Shown: piece by piece, positions 20,777 to 28,953 of the stretch
Layout: each line of letters starts with the position of its first letter
Position numbering within the stretch: position 1 is the stretch's first letter
Assembly (NCBI RefSeq): GCF_001610975.1
Contig: NZ_CP013342.1
Span: forward strand, 3,233,001 to 3,297,000
Length of the DNA stretch: 64,000 nucleotides
Direction: 5' to 3'
Origin: Sphingopyxis terrae subsp. terrae NBRC 15098
GTDB taxonomy: Bacteria; Pseudomonadota; Alphaproteobacteria; Sphingomonadales; Sphingomonadaceae
The notes under the pieces: generated by a model
The model's input: only the letters and a program-made list of their open reading frames with translations
Database searches by the model: none
Told to the model about the DNA's origin: nothing
Program-made: the position numbers and the translations under genes

Positions 20777-23068
20777 ATGACGCAGCCTTTCCCCTCGGCT
20801 CTTGACGGCGAACCCGGTGATACGGACGCGCGGAGCGGCTGGTGGCGGTTCGGCGCGCCCGAATATTATACGCTCGCCCTGATCGCGAGTGTTGCGATCG
20901 GCACCTATATCTTCGTCACCGGCGACGCGCAGAGCGAGCGTTTGCTGACCCCGGCACTCGTCGCGGCGATCATGGTCGCCAATCTCGTTCCCGCGATGGC
21001 GCTGATCGTGCTGATCGGCAGCCGCGTGGCCCGTGCGCGCGCCGAACGCACGATGGACGGCGGCAACGGGCGGCTGCATGTGCGTCTCGTGGCGCTGTTT
21101 TCCTTGATCGCTGCAACGCCGACGCTGCTCGTGGTGATCTTCGCCTCGCTGCTGTTCCAGTTCGGGGTCGATTTCTGGTTCTCGGACCGCTCGCGCGGCA
21201 TGTTCGAAAATGCCGCCAGTCTGGCGCAGGGATATTATCAGGAAAATCAGCGCGAAGTCAGCGCCAACACCTTCGCAATGGCTAAGGATTTGAGCGACCA
21301 ACTCGGCCGCGTTGCGATCGATAGTCCCGAATTTTCCGACTATTATTTCCAGCAGGTTGTGGTGCGCAGCCTGAACGAATCCGCGATCATCGAGATCGGA
21401 ACCGACGGCATTCCGCGCACGGCCGCGATGATCGACCCCGACAAACGCGCAGTCGAAAGCCGCCTGACGCCTGCGACGGTCAAACGCCTCGACGCCGGCG
21501 AACAGGTCGTCGTGAATGTTCAGCCCGACCGCATCGAAGCCGTGACAAAACTTCCGCGCCAGCCGCGGGCTTATGTCTATGCGTCGCGCGACGCCAATGT
21601 GCCGGGGTTCCAACAGTCGATGCGCGCCAGCACCGTGCTCGCCGACTATAACGATCTGTTCCAGCGATCGCAGCAGCTCCAGCTCCAGTTCAACGGCGCG
21701 CTCTATCTCGGCTCGCTTCTGTTGCTCGCGCTTGCAGTTGTCGCTGCGATCGTTGTCGCCGACCGCATCACGCGGCCGCTCGGCACATTGATCGTCGCGA
21801 CGCGCACCGCGGCGAGGGGCGATCTGTCGGTGCGCGTCACGCCGCCGGCCCGCGACGACGAGATTGCCGTGCTGACGCGCGCCTTCAACCGCATGACCGA
21901 GCAGCTTGAGGGGCAGACGAGCGCGCTCGTCAACGTCAATGAGCAGCTCGAAACGCGGCGCAGCTTTATCGAGGCAGTGCTGAGCGGCGTCTCCTCGGCG
22001 GTCGTCTCGGTCGATGCGCAGCATCACATTCTTCTCGCCAATGCCGCCGCCGAAAGCCTGATCGGGCAAAGCGCCGAGACCTTGACCGGGCGACCCCTCG
22101 GCGATGTCGCGCCCGAACTGGCCGCGCTCCTGAGCGGCGGGGAGCAGGAAGGGATCGTTCAGCTGGCCCGCCGCGATGCCGAACCCGCGACGCTCGCGGC
22201 CAAGGCGGTCGCGCAAGGCGACGGCTTCGTGCTGAGCTTCGAGGACATCACCCAGCAGCTGCTCGATCAGCGCCGCGCCGCCTGGTCCGACGTCGCGCGC
22301 CGCATTGCGCATGAAATCAAGAATCCACTGACCCCGATCCAGCTCGCCGCCGAACGCTTGCAGCGCCGCTTCGGTGAAAAGGTCGAGGGCGATGCCGCAA
22401 CCTTCCGCAAGCTGACCGACACCATCGTGCGGCAGGTCCACGATATGCGCCGCATGGTCGACGAATTTTCCAGCTTTGCGCGAATGCCGAAGCCCACCTT
22501 CGGGGTCGAGGATATCCGCGACATCCTGCGTCAGGCGGTGTTCCTGTTCGAGGTCGCGAAGCCCGACATCATATTCAGCGTCAAGACGCCGAACGAGATC
22601 GAGCCGCTCGTCTGCGACCGCCGCCTGCTATCGCAAGCGCTTACGAACATCGTCAAAAATGCGGTTGAGGCCATCGAGGAAAATACGAAAAAATCGGATG
22701 GCCCGGTTTCGGGCCATATCCGCGCCGAACTCGACATCGGCCCGCAGGATGCGGTGGTCATCCGCGTCACCGATGATGGCATCGGGCTGCCCGAGGCGCG
22801 CGACGCGATCGCTGAACCCTATATGACCACGCGGCAGGGCGGGACGGGGCTCGGCCTTGCGATCGTCAAGAAGATCGTCGAGCAACATTATGGCGAGCTT
22901 GAATTTTCGGATAATCCGGAAGGGCGGGGGACGCAGGTCACGCTGACGCTGCACGCCGATCGCCTGCGGCCATTGGCGGGCAAGGGCGGGGGAGTTCCAA
23001 CAGGGCAGATTGAATCGGTGCCGGGGCGCATCAGAAACCGGCAGGACAGAGAAGAACATGGCGCTTGA
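20777..23068 (+). CDS. ntrY: Membrane sensor kinase NtrY
   Basis: This protein of about 763 residues belongs to the NtrY family, which pairs with NtrX in nitrogen and redox/oxygen control. It has three or four N-terminal membrane segments (YYTLALIASVAIGTYIFV; LVAAIMVANLVPAMALIVLI; LFSLIAATPTLLVVIFASLL) and a periplasmic loop. A further membrane segment is near 325 (YLGSLLLLALAVVAAIVVA). Then come HAMP, PAS (SFIEAVLSGVSSAVVSVDA), HisKA with [15 protein letters not shown], and HATPase with NIVKNAVEAI and GGTGLGLAIV. ATG 20777 is my choice; GTG 20738 and ATG 20747 are alternatives. It overlaps ntrX by 11 bases. Confidence 0.93.
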   Translation: MTQPFPSALDGEPGDTDARSGWWRFGAPEYYTLALIASVAIGTYIFVTGDAQSERLLTPALVAAIMVANLVPAMALIVLIGSRVARARAERTMDGGNGRLHVRLVALFSLIAATPTLLVVIFASLLFQFGVDFWFSDRSRGMFENAASLAQGYYQENQREVSANTFAMAKDLSDQLGRVAIDSPEFSDYYFQQVVVRSLNESAIIEIGTDGIPRTAAMIDPDKRAVESRLTPATVKRLDAGEQVVVNVQPDRIEAVTKLPRQPRAYVYASRDANVPGFQQSMRASTVLADYNDLFQRSQQLQLQFNGALYLGSLLLLALAVVAAIVVADRITRPLGTLIVATRTAARGDLSVRVTPPARDDEIAVLTRAFNRMTEQLEGQTSALVNVNEQLETRRSFIEAVLSGVSSAVVSVDAQHHILLANAAAESLIGQSAETLTGRPLGDVAPELAALLSGGEQEGIVQLARRDAEPATLAAKAVAQGDGFVLSFEDITQQLLDQRRAAWSDVARRIAHEIKNPLTPIQLAAERLQRRFGEKVEGDAATFRKLTDTIVRQVHDMRRMVDEFSSFARMPKPTFGVEDIRDILRQAVFLFEVAKPDIIFSVKTPNEIEPLVCDRRLLSQALTNIVKNAVEAIEENTKKSDGPVSGHIRAELDIGPQDAVVIRVTDDGIGLPEARDAIAEPYMTTRQGGTGLGLAIVKKIVEQHYGELEFSDNPEGRGTQVTLTLHADRLRPLAGKGGGVPTGQIESVPGRIRNRQDREEHGA

Positions 23069-24437
23069 TATTTTGATCGTCGACGACGAACGCGACATTT
23101 GCGAACTGGTCGCCGGCGTCATGGAAGACGAAGGCTATGAAGCGCGCACCGCTTCCGACAGCGATGCCGCGCTCGAAGCGATCCGCCAGCGGCGCCCGTC
23201 GCTCGCGCTGGTCGACGTGTGGCTGCAGGGGTCGCGGCTCGACGGATTGGGGCTGGTCGAGGCGATCAAGGAATTCGACCCGACGCTGCCGATCATCGTC
23301 ATTTCGGGCCATGGCGGTCTCGACACCGCCGTCGCGGCGATCCGCCGCGGCGCCTACGACTTCATCGAAAAGCCGTTCGAGGCCGAGCGTCTGTTGCACC
23401 TCGTCGCGCGCGCGACCGAAAGCGAACGGCTGAAGTTCGAATATGAACAGCTTCGCGAAAAGGCCGGTCCCGCCGACGAACTCACGGGCAGCAGCACCGC
23501 AATCAACAATGTCCGCGCGACGCTGAAACGCGTGGCGGGAACCGGCAGCCGGGTGCTCGTCACCGGCGCTCCCGGCGTCGGCAAGGAGGTTGCGGCGCGC
23601 GTCCTCCATGGCTGGAGCGGGCGACAGAATGCGCCGTTCCGCGTCATCTCGTCGGCCCGGATGGACCCCGAAACGGTCGAGATCGAATTGTTCGGGTCGG
23701 AAAGCGACGACGGGGCGATCCGCGTCGGTCTGCTCGAACAGGCGCATGGCGGGACGCTCTTCCTCGACGAAGTCGCCGACATGCCGCTGACGACGCAGGG
23801 CAAGATCTTGCGCGTCCTGACCGACCAGAGCTTCACGCGTGTCGGTGGGCGAACGATGATCCGCGTCGATGTGCGCATCATTTCGGGCACCGCGCGCGAC
23901 TTGATGAGCGAAATCGCCGAAGGGCGCTTTCGCGAAGATCTCTATTACCGCCTCAACGTCGTGCCCGTGCATATTCCGCCGCTGCGCGAGCGGCGCGACG
24001 ATATTGCGAGCCTCTGCGACCATTTCGTCGGCCGTTATGCCGCCGAACGGCGCGTGCCACCGCCCGAGATCAGTTCGGAGGCGATGGCGGCGCTCCAGGC
24101 GCATGAATGGCCCGGCAACGTGCGCGAATTGCGCAACGTGATCGAGCGGGTGATGATCCTCGCGCCGAGCGATCGGCTCGGCCGGATCGATGCCGATATG
24201 CTGCCCTCCGAACTGGTCCGCGGCGGCACCGATATTCTGCCCAACAGCGAATCGATCACCGCGATTCCGCTCAAGGAGGCGCGCGAGAATTTCGAACGCG
24301 AATATCTGCGCATCCAGATCAATCGCTTCTCGGGAAATATCTCGCGCACCGCAGCCTTTATCGGGATGGAGCGTTCGGCTCTCCATAGAAAGCTGAAGCT
24401 GTTGGGATTGACCGAGAATCAGGACGGCGAAGGGTAG
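23058..24437 (+). CDS. ntrX: Response regulator NtrX lacking the GAFTGA loop
   Basis: This 459-residue partner of NtrY has a receiver domain (VDDERD; phospho-Asp in LALVDVWLQGS). The AAA+ domain has an altered Walker A (GAPGVGKE), and the loop that should read GAFTGA reads GSESDDGAIRVG. LFLDEVADMPL and the sensor motif PGNVREL remain. The C-terminus carries a Fis-like HTH (NISRTAAFIGMERSALHRKL). Loss of the sigma-54-contacting loop means it probably acts as a conventional DNA-binding regulator or repressor. The ATG at 23058 follows GACAGAGAAG. Confidence 0.93.
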   Translation: MALDILIVDDERDICELVAGVMEDEGYEARTASDSDAALEAIRQRRPSLALVDVWLQGSRLDGLGLVEAIKEFDPTLPIIVISGHGGLDTAVAAIRRGAYDFIEKPFEAERLLHLVARATESERLKFEYEQLREKAGPADELTGSSTAINNVRATLKRVAGTGSRVLVTGAPGVGKEVAARVLHGWSGRQNAPFRVISSARMDPETVEIELFGSESDDGAIRVGLLEQAHGGTLFLDEVADMPLTTQGKILRVLTDQSFTRVGGRTMIRVDVRIISGTARDLMSEIAEGRFREDLYYRLNVVPVHIPPLRERRDDIASLCDHFVGRYAAERRVPPPEISSEAMAALQAHEWPGNVRELRNVIERVMILAPSDRLGRIDADMLPSELVRGGTDILPNSESITAIPLKEARENFEREYLRIQINRFSGNISRTAAFIGMERSALHRKLKLLGLTENQDGEG

Positions 24438-24554
24438 TGGCTTTACCCTAGACCTGATCCGCTCTTTGCCGCATATTGCGGCTGCGAAGACGACAAGGGG
24501 CTCATCGTCGGCGCATCGAACCCGCGGCTCGGCCGCCAAAAACAGGAGGCAAAT

Positions 24555-25049
24555 GTGTCCGATAAAAACCAGAATCTTCAGGATCTTTTTCTCAACGCTC
24601 TGCGTCGCAGCAAGACCCCGGTAACGATGTTTCTCGTCAAGGGCGTGAAGCTGCAGGGAATAATCACCTGGTTCGACAATTTCTCGCTCTTGCTCCGCCG
24701 CGACGGCCAGTCGCAGCTCGTGTACAAGCACGCGATCTCGACGATCATGCCGTCGCATGATTTCGACCTGGCCTCGCTCGGCGCCGATGTGCGCGAAGTT
24801 CCCACCGCCAAGGGCAAGGCGCTTCAGGACGTTTTCCTGAATGCGGTGCGCCGTTCCGAAGAGTCGGTGACGATGTTCCTTGTCAACGGCGTCATGCTGC
24901 AGGGCGATATCGTCGCCTTCGATCTGTTCTGCATGCTGCTCGAACGCGAACGCCAGGTGCAGCTTGTCTACAAGCACGCCATTTCGACGGTTCAGCCCAA
25001 CGGCCCGATCAATCTGACCGACAATGGCGAAGCCGACGGCGACGCCTGA
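24555..25049 (+). CDS. hfq: Tandem (two-domain) RNA chaperone Hfq
   Basis: This 164-residue protein contains two complete Hfq/Sm domains, roughly residues 8-66 and 88-146. Each has the LQDxFLNAxRR N-terminus with rim arginines and the Sm2 motif LVYKHAIST. By my alignment they are identical at about 40 of 59 positions. Normal Hfq is a homohexamer of ~70-100 residue subunits, so this form would build the ring from three chains. Domain 1 keeps Lys in VKLQG where domain 2 has Met. The start is GTG at 24555 behind a strong AGGAGG; an out-of-frame ATG at 24553 overlaps it. HflX follows 8 bases later. Confidence 0.96.
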   Translation: MSDKNQNLQDLFLNALRRSKTPVTMFLVKGVKLQGIITWFDNFSLLLRRDGQSQLVYKHAISTIMPSHDFDLASLGADVREVPTAKGKALQDVFLNAVRRSEESVTMFLVNGVMLQGDIVAFDLFCMLLERERQVQLVYKHAISTVQPNGPINLTDNGEADGDA

Positions 25050-25057
25050 TCGACCCG

Positions 25058-26398
25058 ATGTCCGATAGCGCCGAAGAGGTAACGCGCGGTGCGCCCGCGC
25101 TGCTTGTCGTGCCCGAATGGCACGGCCAGCGCCTGTCGCGCGATCTCGACGCGCGTGTCGCGGAAGCAAAGGGGCTCGCGGTCGCGATCGGTCTGAAGGT
25201 GGTGGCAGCGCATCCGCTGCGCCTCCGCCAGACGCGCGCGGCGACGCTGATCGGCGTCGGTCAGATCGAGGCTATCAAGCCCGCGATTGCGGCGCACGAC
25301 GTGCAACTTGTCATCGTCGATGCCGCGCTGACCGCGATCCAGCAGCGCAATCTGGAAACCGCCTTCGGAACGAAGGTGATCGATCGCACCGGCCTGATCC
25401 TCGAGATATTTGGTGAGCGCGCCGCGACCGCCGAGGGGCGGTTGCAGGTCGAACTAGCACATCTCGACTATCAGGCGGGACGGCTGGTGCGAAGCTGGAC
25501 CCACCTCGAGCGCCAGCGCGGCGGCTTCGGCTTCCTCGGCGGCCCAGGCGAGACGCAGATCGAGGCCGACCGCCGGATGATCCGCAATCGTATGGCGCGC
25601 ATCCGCCGCCAGCTCGACGATGCGCGGCGCACGCGCCAACTCCAACGCGCCAAGCGGCAGCGGGCACCTTGGCCCGTCGTCGCGCTCGTCGGCTATACCA
25701 ACGCCGGAAAATCGACGCTTTTCAACCGCCTGACGGGAAGTGACGTCATGGCGGAAGATATGCTGTTCGCGACGCTTGATCCGACGATGCGCGAAATCCG
25801 TCTGCCGGGGATCGACAAGGCAATTCTCTCCGACACGGTCGGCTTCGTCTCCGACCTTCCGACCGAACTCGTCGCCGCCTTCCGCGCAACGCTAGAGGAA
25901 GTGACGACGGCCGATCTGATCGTCCATGTCCGCGACATCGTCCATCCCGACAGCGACGCGCAATATGACGACGTCAAGGCGATCCTCGACTCGCTCGGGG
26001 TCAATGGGCCGCAGGACGGGGAAGGGGAGGACGCCGTCGACCCGATTCCGCAGATCGAAATCTGGAACAAGATCGACACCGCGGCTCCCGATCGGCGCGC
26101 CGAGATCGTCGAGATCGCCGCACGGCGCAGCGACGTCGCGGTCATTTCGGCCTTCACGGGTGAGGGCGTCGAGGCGGCGCGGACGCTGATGGCGGCGCGG
26201 TTAACCGAAGGCCACGAAATACAGCAGATTTTTCTCGGCTTTGACGAAGGGGAGGCGCTTGCCTGGCTCCACGCCCGCGGCGAAGTGCTCGACAACAAAG
26301 CAGAGGGTGAGGGGCATGTGCTCACCGTTCGGCTCGATCCCGCCGACCAGGCCCGCTTCCATCGCCTCTGGCCGGCTAAGGTTTTTCCGAAGCCTTGA
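25058..26398 (+). CDS. hflX: GTPase HflX
   Basis: This 446-residue ribosome-associated GTPase can split stalled 70S ribosomes under stress. The N-terminal HflX domain (about 1-190) includes the Gly-rich loop RQRGGFGFLGGPGETQIE. The G domain has G1 GYTNAGKST, G2-region TLDPTMR, G3 DTVGF and the G4 motif as NKID. The position after hfq is the classic hfq-hflX order. Its 3' end overlaps convergent mazG by 23 bases. Confidence 0.95.
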   Translation: MSDSAEEVTRGAPALLVVPEWHGQRLSRDLDARVAEAKGLAVAIGLKVVAAHPLRLRQTRAATLIGVGQIEAIKPAIAAHDVQLVIVDAALTAIQQRNLETAFGTKVIDRTGLILEIFGERAATAEGRLQVELAHLDYQAGRLVRSWTHLERQRGGFGFLGGPGETQIEADRRMIRNRMARIRRQLDDARRTRQLQRAKRQRAPWPVVALVGYTNAGKSTLFNRLTGSDVMAEDMLFATLDPTMREIRLPGIDKAILSDTVGFVSDLPTELVAAFRATLEEVTTADLIVHVRDIVHPDSDAQYDDVKAILDSLGVNGPQDGEGEDAVDPIPQIEIWNKIDTAAPDRRAEIVEIAARRSDVAVISAFTGEGVEAARTLMAARLTEGHEIQQIFLGFDEGEALAWLHARGEVLDNKAEGEGHVLTVRLDPADQARFHRLWPAKVFPKP

Positions 26399-27149
26399 CC
26401 GCCTGCCAATGCGCTTCGAGCGCATCGAGCGGCATATCCGCCATGTCGGCGCCGGCGCGTGCTTCGACGGCCATGAAGCGGCGCGCGAACTTGGCGTTGG
26501 CGTCACGGAGTGCGCTTTCGGCATCGACGCCGAGGTGCCGCGCATAGTTCACGACCGCGAAGAGCAGGTCGCCGACTTCCTCCGCACGCGCTGCGTCGTC
26601 GGGGGCCGTTTCGACTTCTTCCAGTTCTTCGGCGATCTTGGCGCGCGGTCCGCCGGCATCGGGCCAGTCGAATCCCGCCCGCGCAGCGCGGCCTTGCAGC
26701 TTTTGCGCGCGCAGCAGCGCCGGCAGTGACAACGCCACGCCGTCGAGCACGCTTTTGGCGCCGTCGGCGCTGCGCTCGGCCGCCTTGATCTGTTCCCATT
26801 GCTGGCGAACGTCATGCGTCGTTGCATCGCCGAAGATATGCGGGTGGCGCCGTTCCATCTTGTCGCTGATCGCATTGGCGACGTCGTCGAACCCGAACAG
26901 GCCTTTGTCGGTGGCGATCTGGGCATGAAAAACGACCTGGAGCAGCAAATCTCCAAGCTCGTCGCAAATCGCATCGGGCGATCCGGAGGCTATGGCGTCG
27001 GCAACCTCATAGGCTTCCTCGATCGTGTAAGGTGAGATCGTTGTGAAGTCCTGCGCCAAATCCCACTCACATCCACCATCGGGATTGCGCAACTGACGCA
27101 TGATTGCGAGCAGTCGATCGATGGGGGACAGCGAAGGCGCATTAGACAT
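26376..27149 (-). CDS. mazG: Nucleoside triphosphate pyrophosphohydrolase MazG
   Basis: This 257-residue protein has two MazG domains, as in the E. coli enzyme (263 residues). The first carries the metal motif TIEEAYEVADAI plus CDELGDLLLQVVFHA. The second carries EELEEVET and EEVGDLLFAVVNYARHLG. It hydrolyses NTPs/dNTPs to monophosphate and pyrophosphate, cleaning the nucleotide pool and lowering stress signals. A very AT-rich stretch (27150-27190), unusual for this genome, precedes it and probably holds its promoter. Confidence 0.94.
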   Translation of the reverse strand: MSNAPSLSPIDRLLAIMRQLRNPDGGCEWDLAQDFTTISPYTIEEAYEVADAIASGSPDAICDELGDLLLQVVFHAQIATDKGLFGFDDVANAISDKMERRHPHIFGDATTHDVRQQWEQIKAAERSADGAKSVLDGVALSLPALLRAQKLQGRAARAGFDWPDAGGPRAKIAEELEEVETAPDDAARAEEVGDLLFAVVNYARHLGVDAESALRDANAKFARRFMAVEARAGADMADMPLDALEAHWQAVKASEKP

Positions 27150-27225
27150 GTGATTATCCGATAATATATATTATGTTAAATTCAATATAACAGGGAGACC
27201 CGTTTGCCCCCCTCTCGTTGAATCG

Positions 27226-27402
27226 TCAGGCAAAAAGCTGCCACGTCCGAACGACGAGAAATACGAGCGCAAAGATCGCCACCCACGTGAGCGCCATCTT
27301 CAGCCCGTCGGCCAGATTGAGCCGTCTGGCCGCGAGCGAGCTCAAGACCAGCGCAAAGGCCCCGACGAACCAGATCATCGGCACCGTGGTATCGCCGTTC
27401 AC
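27226..27402 (-). CDS. 58-residue two-TM membrane peptide
   Basis: This short open frame on the minus strand starts with GTG 27400-27402, which overlaps the TGA of the MBL hydrolase (GTGA, 4 bases), and ends at 27226. The product begins MNGDTTVPMIWFVGAFALVL. It has a second hydrophobic helix (MALTWVAIFALVFLVV) separated by a basic-polar turn (RRLNLADGLK), and ends RTWQLFA. The tight coupling, good coding character and two membrane helices argue that it is real. I do not recognise a family. It closes the long leftward operon that begins at mltB. Confidence 0.7.
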   Translation of the reverse strand: MNGDTTVPMIWFVGAFALVLSSLAARRLNLADGLKMALTWVAIFALVFLVVRTWQLFA

Positions 27403-28163
27403 AATTCCACCTCCAGCCCGTCGTACCCAGGCTCGACGCCGTCAGGCAGCTCGCCGGCCAGATCGTCATAATCCATCGTATTGTCCATATGCGTGATAAT
27501 GGCCCGCGGCTGGCCCACCTTGGCGAGCCCTTCGAGCGTCATCGCGAGATGCGGATGCGTGGGGTGCGGATAGCGGCGGAGCGCGTCGATCACGAACAAG
27601 TCGACCCCCTGGAAGAAATCGACCATTTCCTCCGTAAATCGTGAAAAATCCGTCGCATATCCGATCTTGTGCGCACCGTCGCTGAAGATCAGGCCGCTGG
27701 CCTTTATCGGGCCGTGCGGCATTTCGAGTGCCGAAACTTCGATCGGTCCGATCCACTGATGATCGGCCAGTTCGATCGGATCGACCGAGGCCGGATAGCC
27801 TGCGTTGCCGGCAAAGGCGTAGGTGAAGCGCCATTTCAGAATATCCAGAACATGTGCGCGGGCGTAGGCCGGTACGGCCGAACCGCGCAGATGCATGATC
27901 TGACGCAAATCGTCGAGGCCGTGCGTATGATCGGCATGCTCGTGGGTCCATATCACCCCATCGACCTCGCCGATCCCGGCGTCGAGCAGCTGCAGGCGCA
28001 TGTCGGGGCTGGTATCGACGATCAGTCGGTATCCGCCGAGCGAAATCATGATCGAGGCCCGGCTGCGCAGGTTCCGCGGATTGTCGGGGTCGCATTGCCC
28101 CCAGTCGTTACCGATCCGCGGTACCCCGGAAGAGGTACCGCACCCTAGAATGCGAACCTTCAT
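27399..28163 (-). CDS. MBL-fold metallo-hydrolase (PhnP-like)
   Basis: This 254-residue metallo-beta-lactamase-fold enzyme has the opening GCGTSSGVPRIG, the metal motif HEHADH, a further metal region (EMPHGP, GYATDFSRF) and a late ITHMDNTMDY. The GTSSGVP start and HEHADH pattern fit the PhnP/cyclic phosphodiesterase subgroup, but the substrate here is unknown. The ATG at 28161-28163 is chosen; the longer frame lies inside tatD. It is downstream of tatD by 13 bases and coupled to the 58-residue membrane peptide. Confidence 0.9.
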   Translation of the reverse strand: MKVRILGCGTSSGVPRIGNDWGQCDPDNPRNLRSRASIMISLGGYRLIVDTSPDMRLQLLDAGIGEVDGVIWTHEHADHTHGLDDLRQIMHLRGSAVPAYARAHVLDILKWRFTYAFAGNAGYPASVDPIELADHQWIGPIEVSALEMPHGPIKASGLIFSDGAHKIGYATDFSRFTEEMVDFFQGVDLFVIDALRRYPHPTHPHLAMTLEGLAKVGQPRAIITHMDNTMDYDDLAGELPDGVEPGYDGLEVEL

Positions 28164-28176
28164 GGCGCGTGTGACG

Positions 28177-28953
28177 TCATGGCGCCGCCTTGTTGAAAAG
28201 CGCGTAGAAATTCGCGCTTGTCGCCGCTGCCAGCGCTTCGCGATCATCGCCGCGCAGGTCGGCCAGAAAAGCCAGCGTATCGGCCACAAAGGCCGGCTCG
28301 CCGGTCTTGCCGCGATGCGGGACGGGGGCAAGGAAGGGGGAATCGGTTTCGATCAGCAGCCTGTCCTGCGGCAGCCATTTTGCCGTAGCCTGAAGATCGG
28401 CGGCATTTTTGAACGTCACGATCCCCGAGATCGAGATGAACAGCCCAAGGTCGAGCGCCGCTTTGGCGAAGTCGTCGCTCGCGGTGAAGCAATGAATCAC
28501 ACCGGTGTAAGACGCCCTTTCCATCTCTTCGCCGAGCAGCGCCAGCGTGTCGGCTTCGGCATCGCGGGTGTGGACTATGATCGGCAGGCCGGTCTGCTGC
28601 GACGCGTGGATATGGCGGCGAAAACTTTCCTGTTGCCGCACGCGATCGCTCTTGTCGTAATAATAGTCGAGCCCCGTCTCGCCGATCCCGATCACGCGCG
28701 GATGCGCGGCGCGCTCGACCAGCTTGGCGGTGTCGACATCGGGATGATGATCGGCATCGTGCGGATGGATGCCGACGCTAGCCCATACATCGGTATTGGC
28801 TTCGGCAGCAGCCAGGACGTCGTCCCACTCGCTCTCGCGCGTTGCGATGTTGAGCATCGCGGTGACGCCGCGCGCCCGCGCGCGCTCCAGCACTTCACCC
28901 TGCTGCTCGGCAAGCCCCTTGTAATTGAGGTGGCAGTGCGAATCGACGAGCAT
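28177..28953 (-). CDS. TatD family metal-dependent hydrolase
   Basis: This 258-residue TIM-barrel hydrolase has the metal motif DSHCHLNY at the N-terminus, IGIHPHDADH, GETGLDYYYD, the HTRDAE segment, HCFTA and ETDSPFLAP near the C-terminus. TatD proteins are DNases or quality-control hydrolases and are commonly encoded next to metG, as here. Its ATG shares one base with the metG stop (TGATG). The substrate in this organism is not known. Confidence 0.92.
   Translation of the reverse strand: MLVDSHCHLNYKGLAEQQGEVLERARARGVTAMLNIATRESEWDDVLAAAEANTDVWASVGIHPHDADHHPDVDTAKLVERAAHPRVIGIGETGLDYYYDKSDRVRQQESFRRHIHASQQTGLPIIVHTRDAEADTLALLGEEMERASYTGVIHCFTASDDFAKAALDLGLFISISGIVTFKNAADLQATAKWLPQDRLLIETDSPFLAPVPHRGKTGEPAFVADTLAFLADLRGDDREALAAATSANFYALFNKAAP

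Noticed and set aside
24468..24482. Hairpin GCCGCA-TAT-TGCGGC upstream of hfq
   Set aside because: Only a six-base stem with a three-base loop and no T-run; too weak to call as a terminator or regulatory element.
24553..24557. ATG at 24553 as the hfq start
   Set aside because: It is out of frame with the Hfq domains and the frame runs into unrelated sequence; the overlapping GTG at 24555 is in frame and equally well placed behind AGGAGG.
23031..25169. 712-residue minus-strand frame antisense to ntrX/hfq
   Set aside because: The same argument applies: hfq and ntrX are unmistakable on the plus strand.
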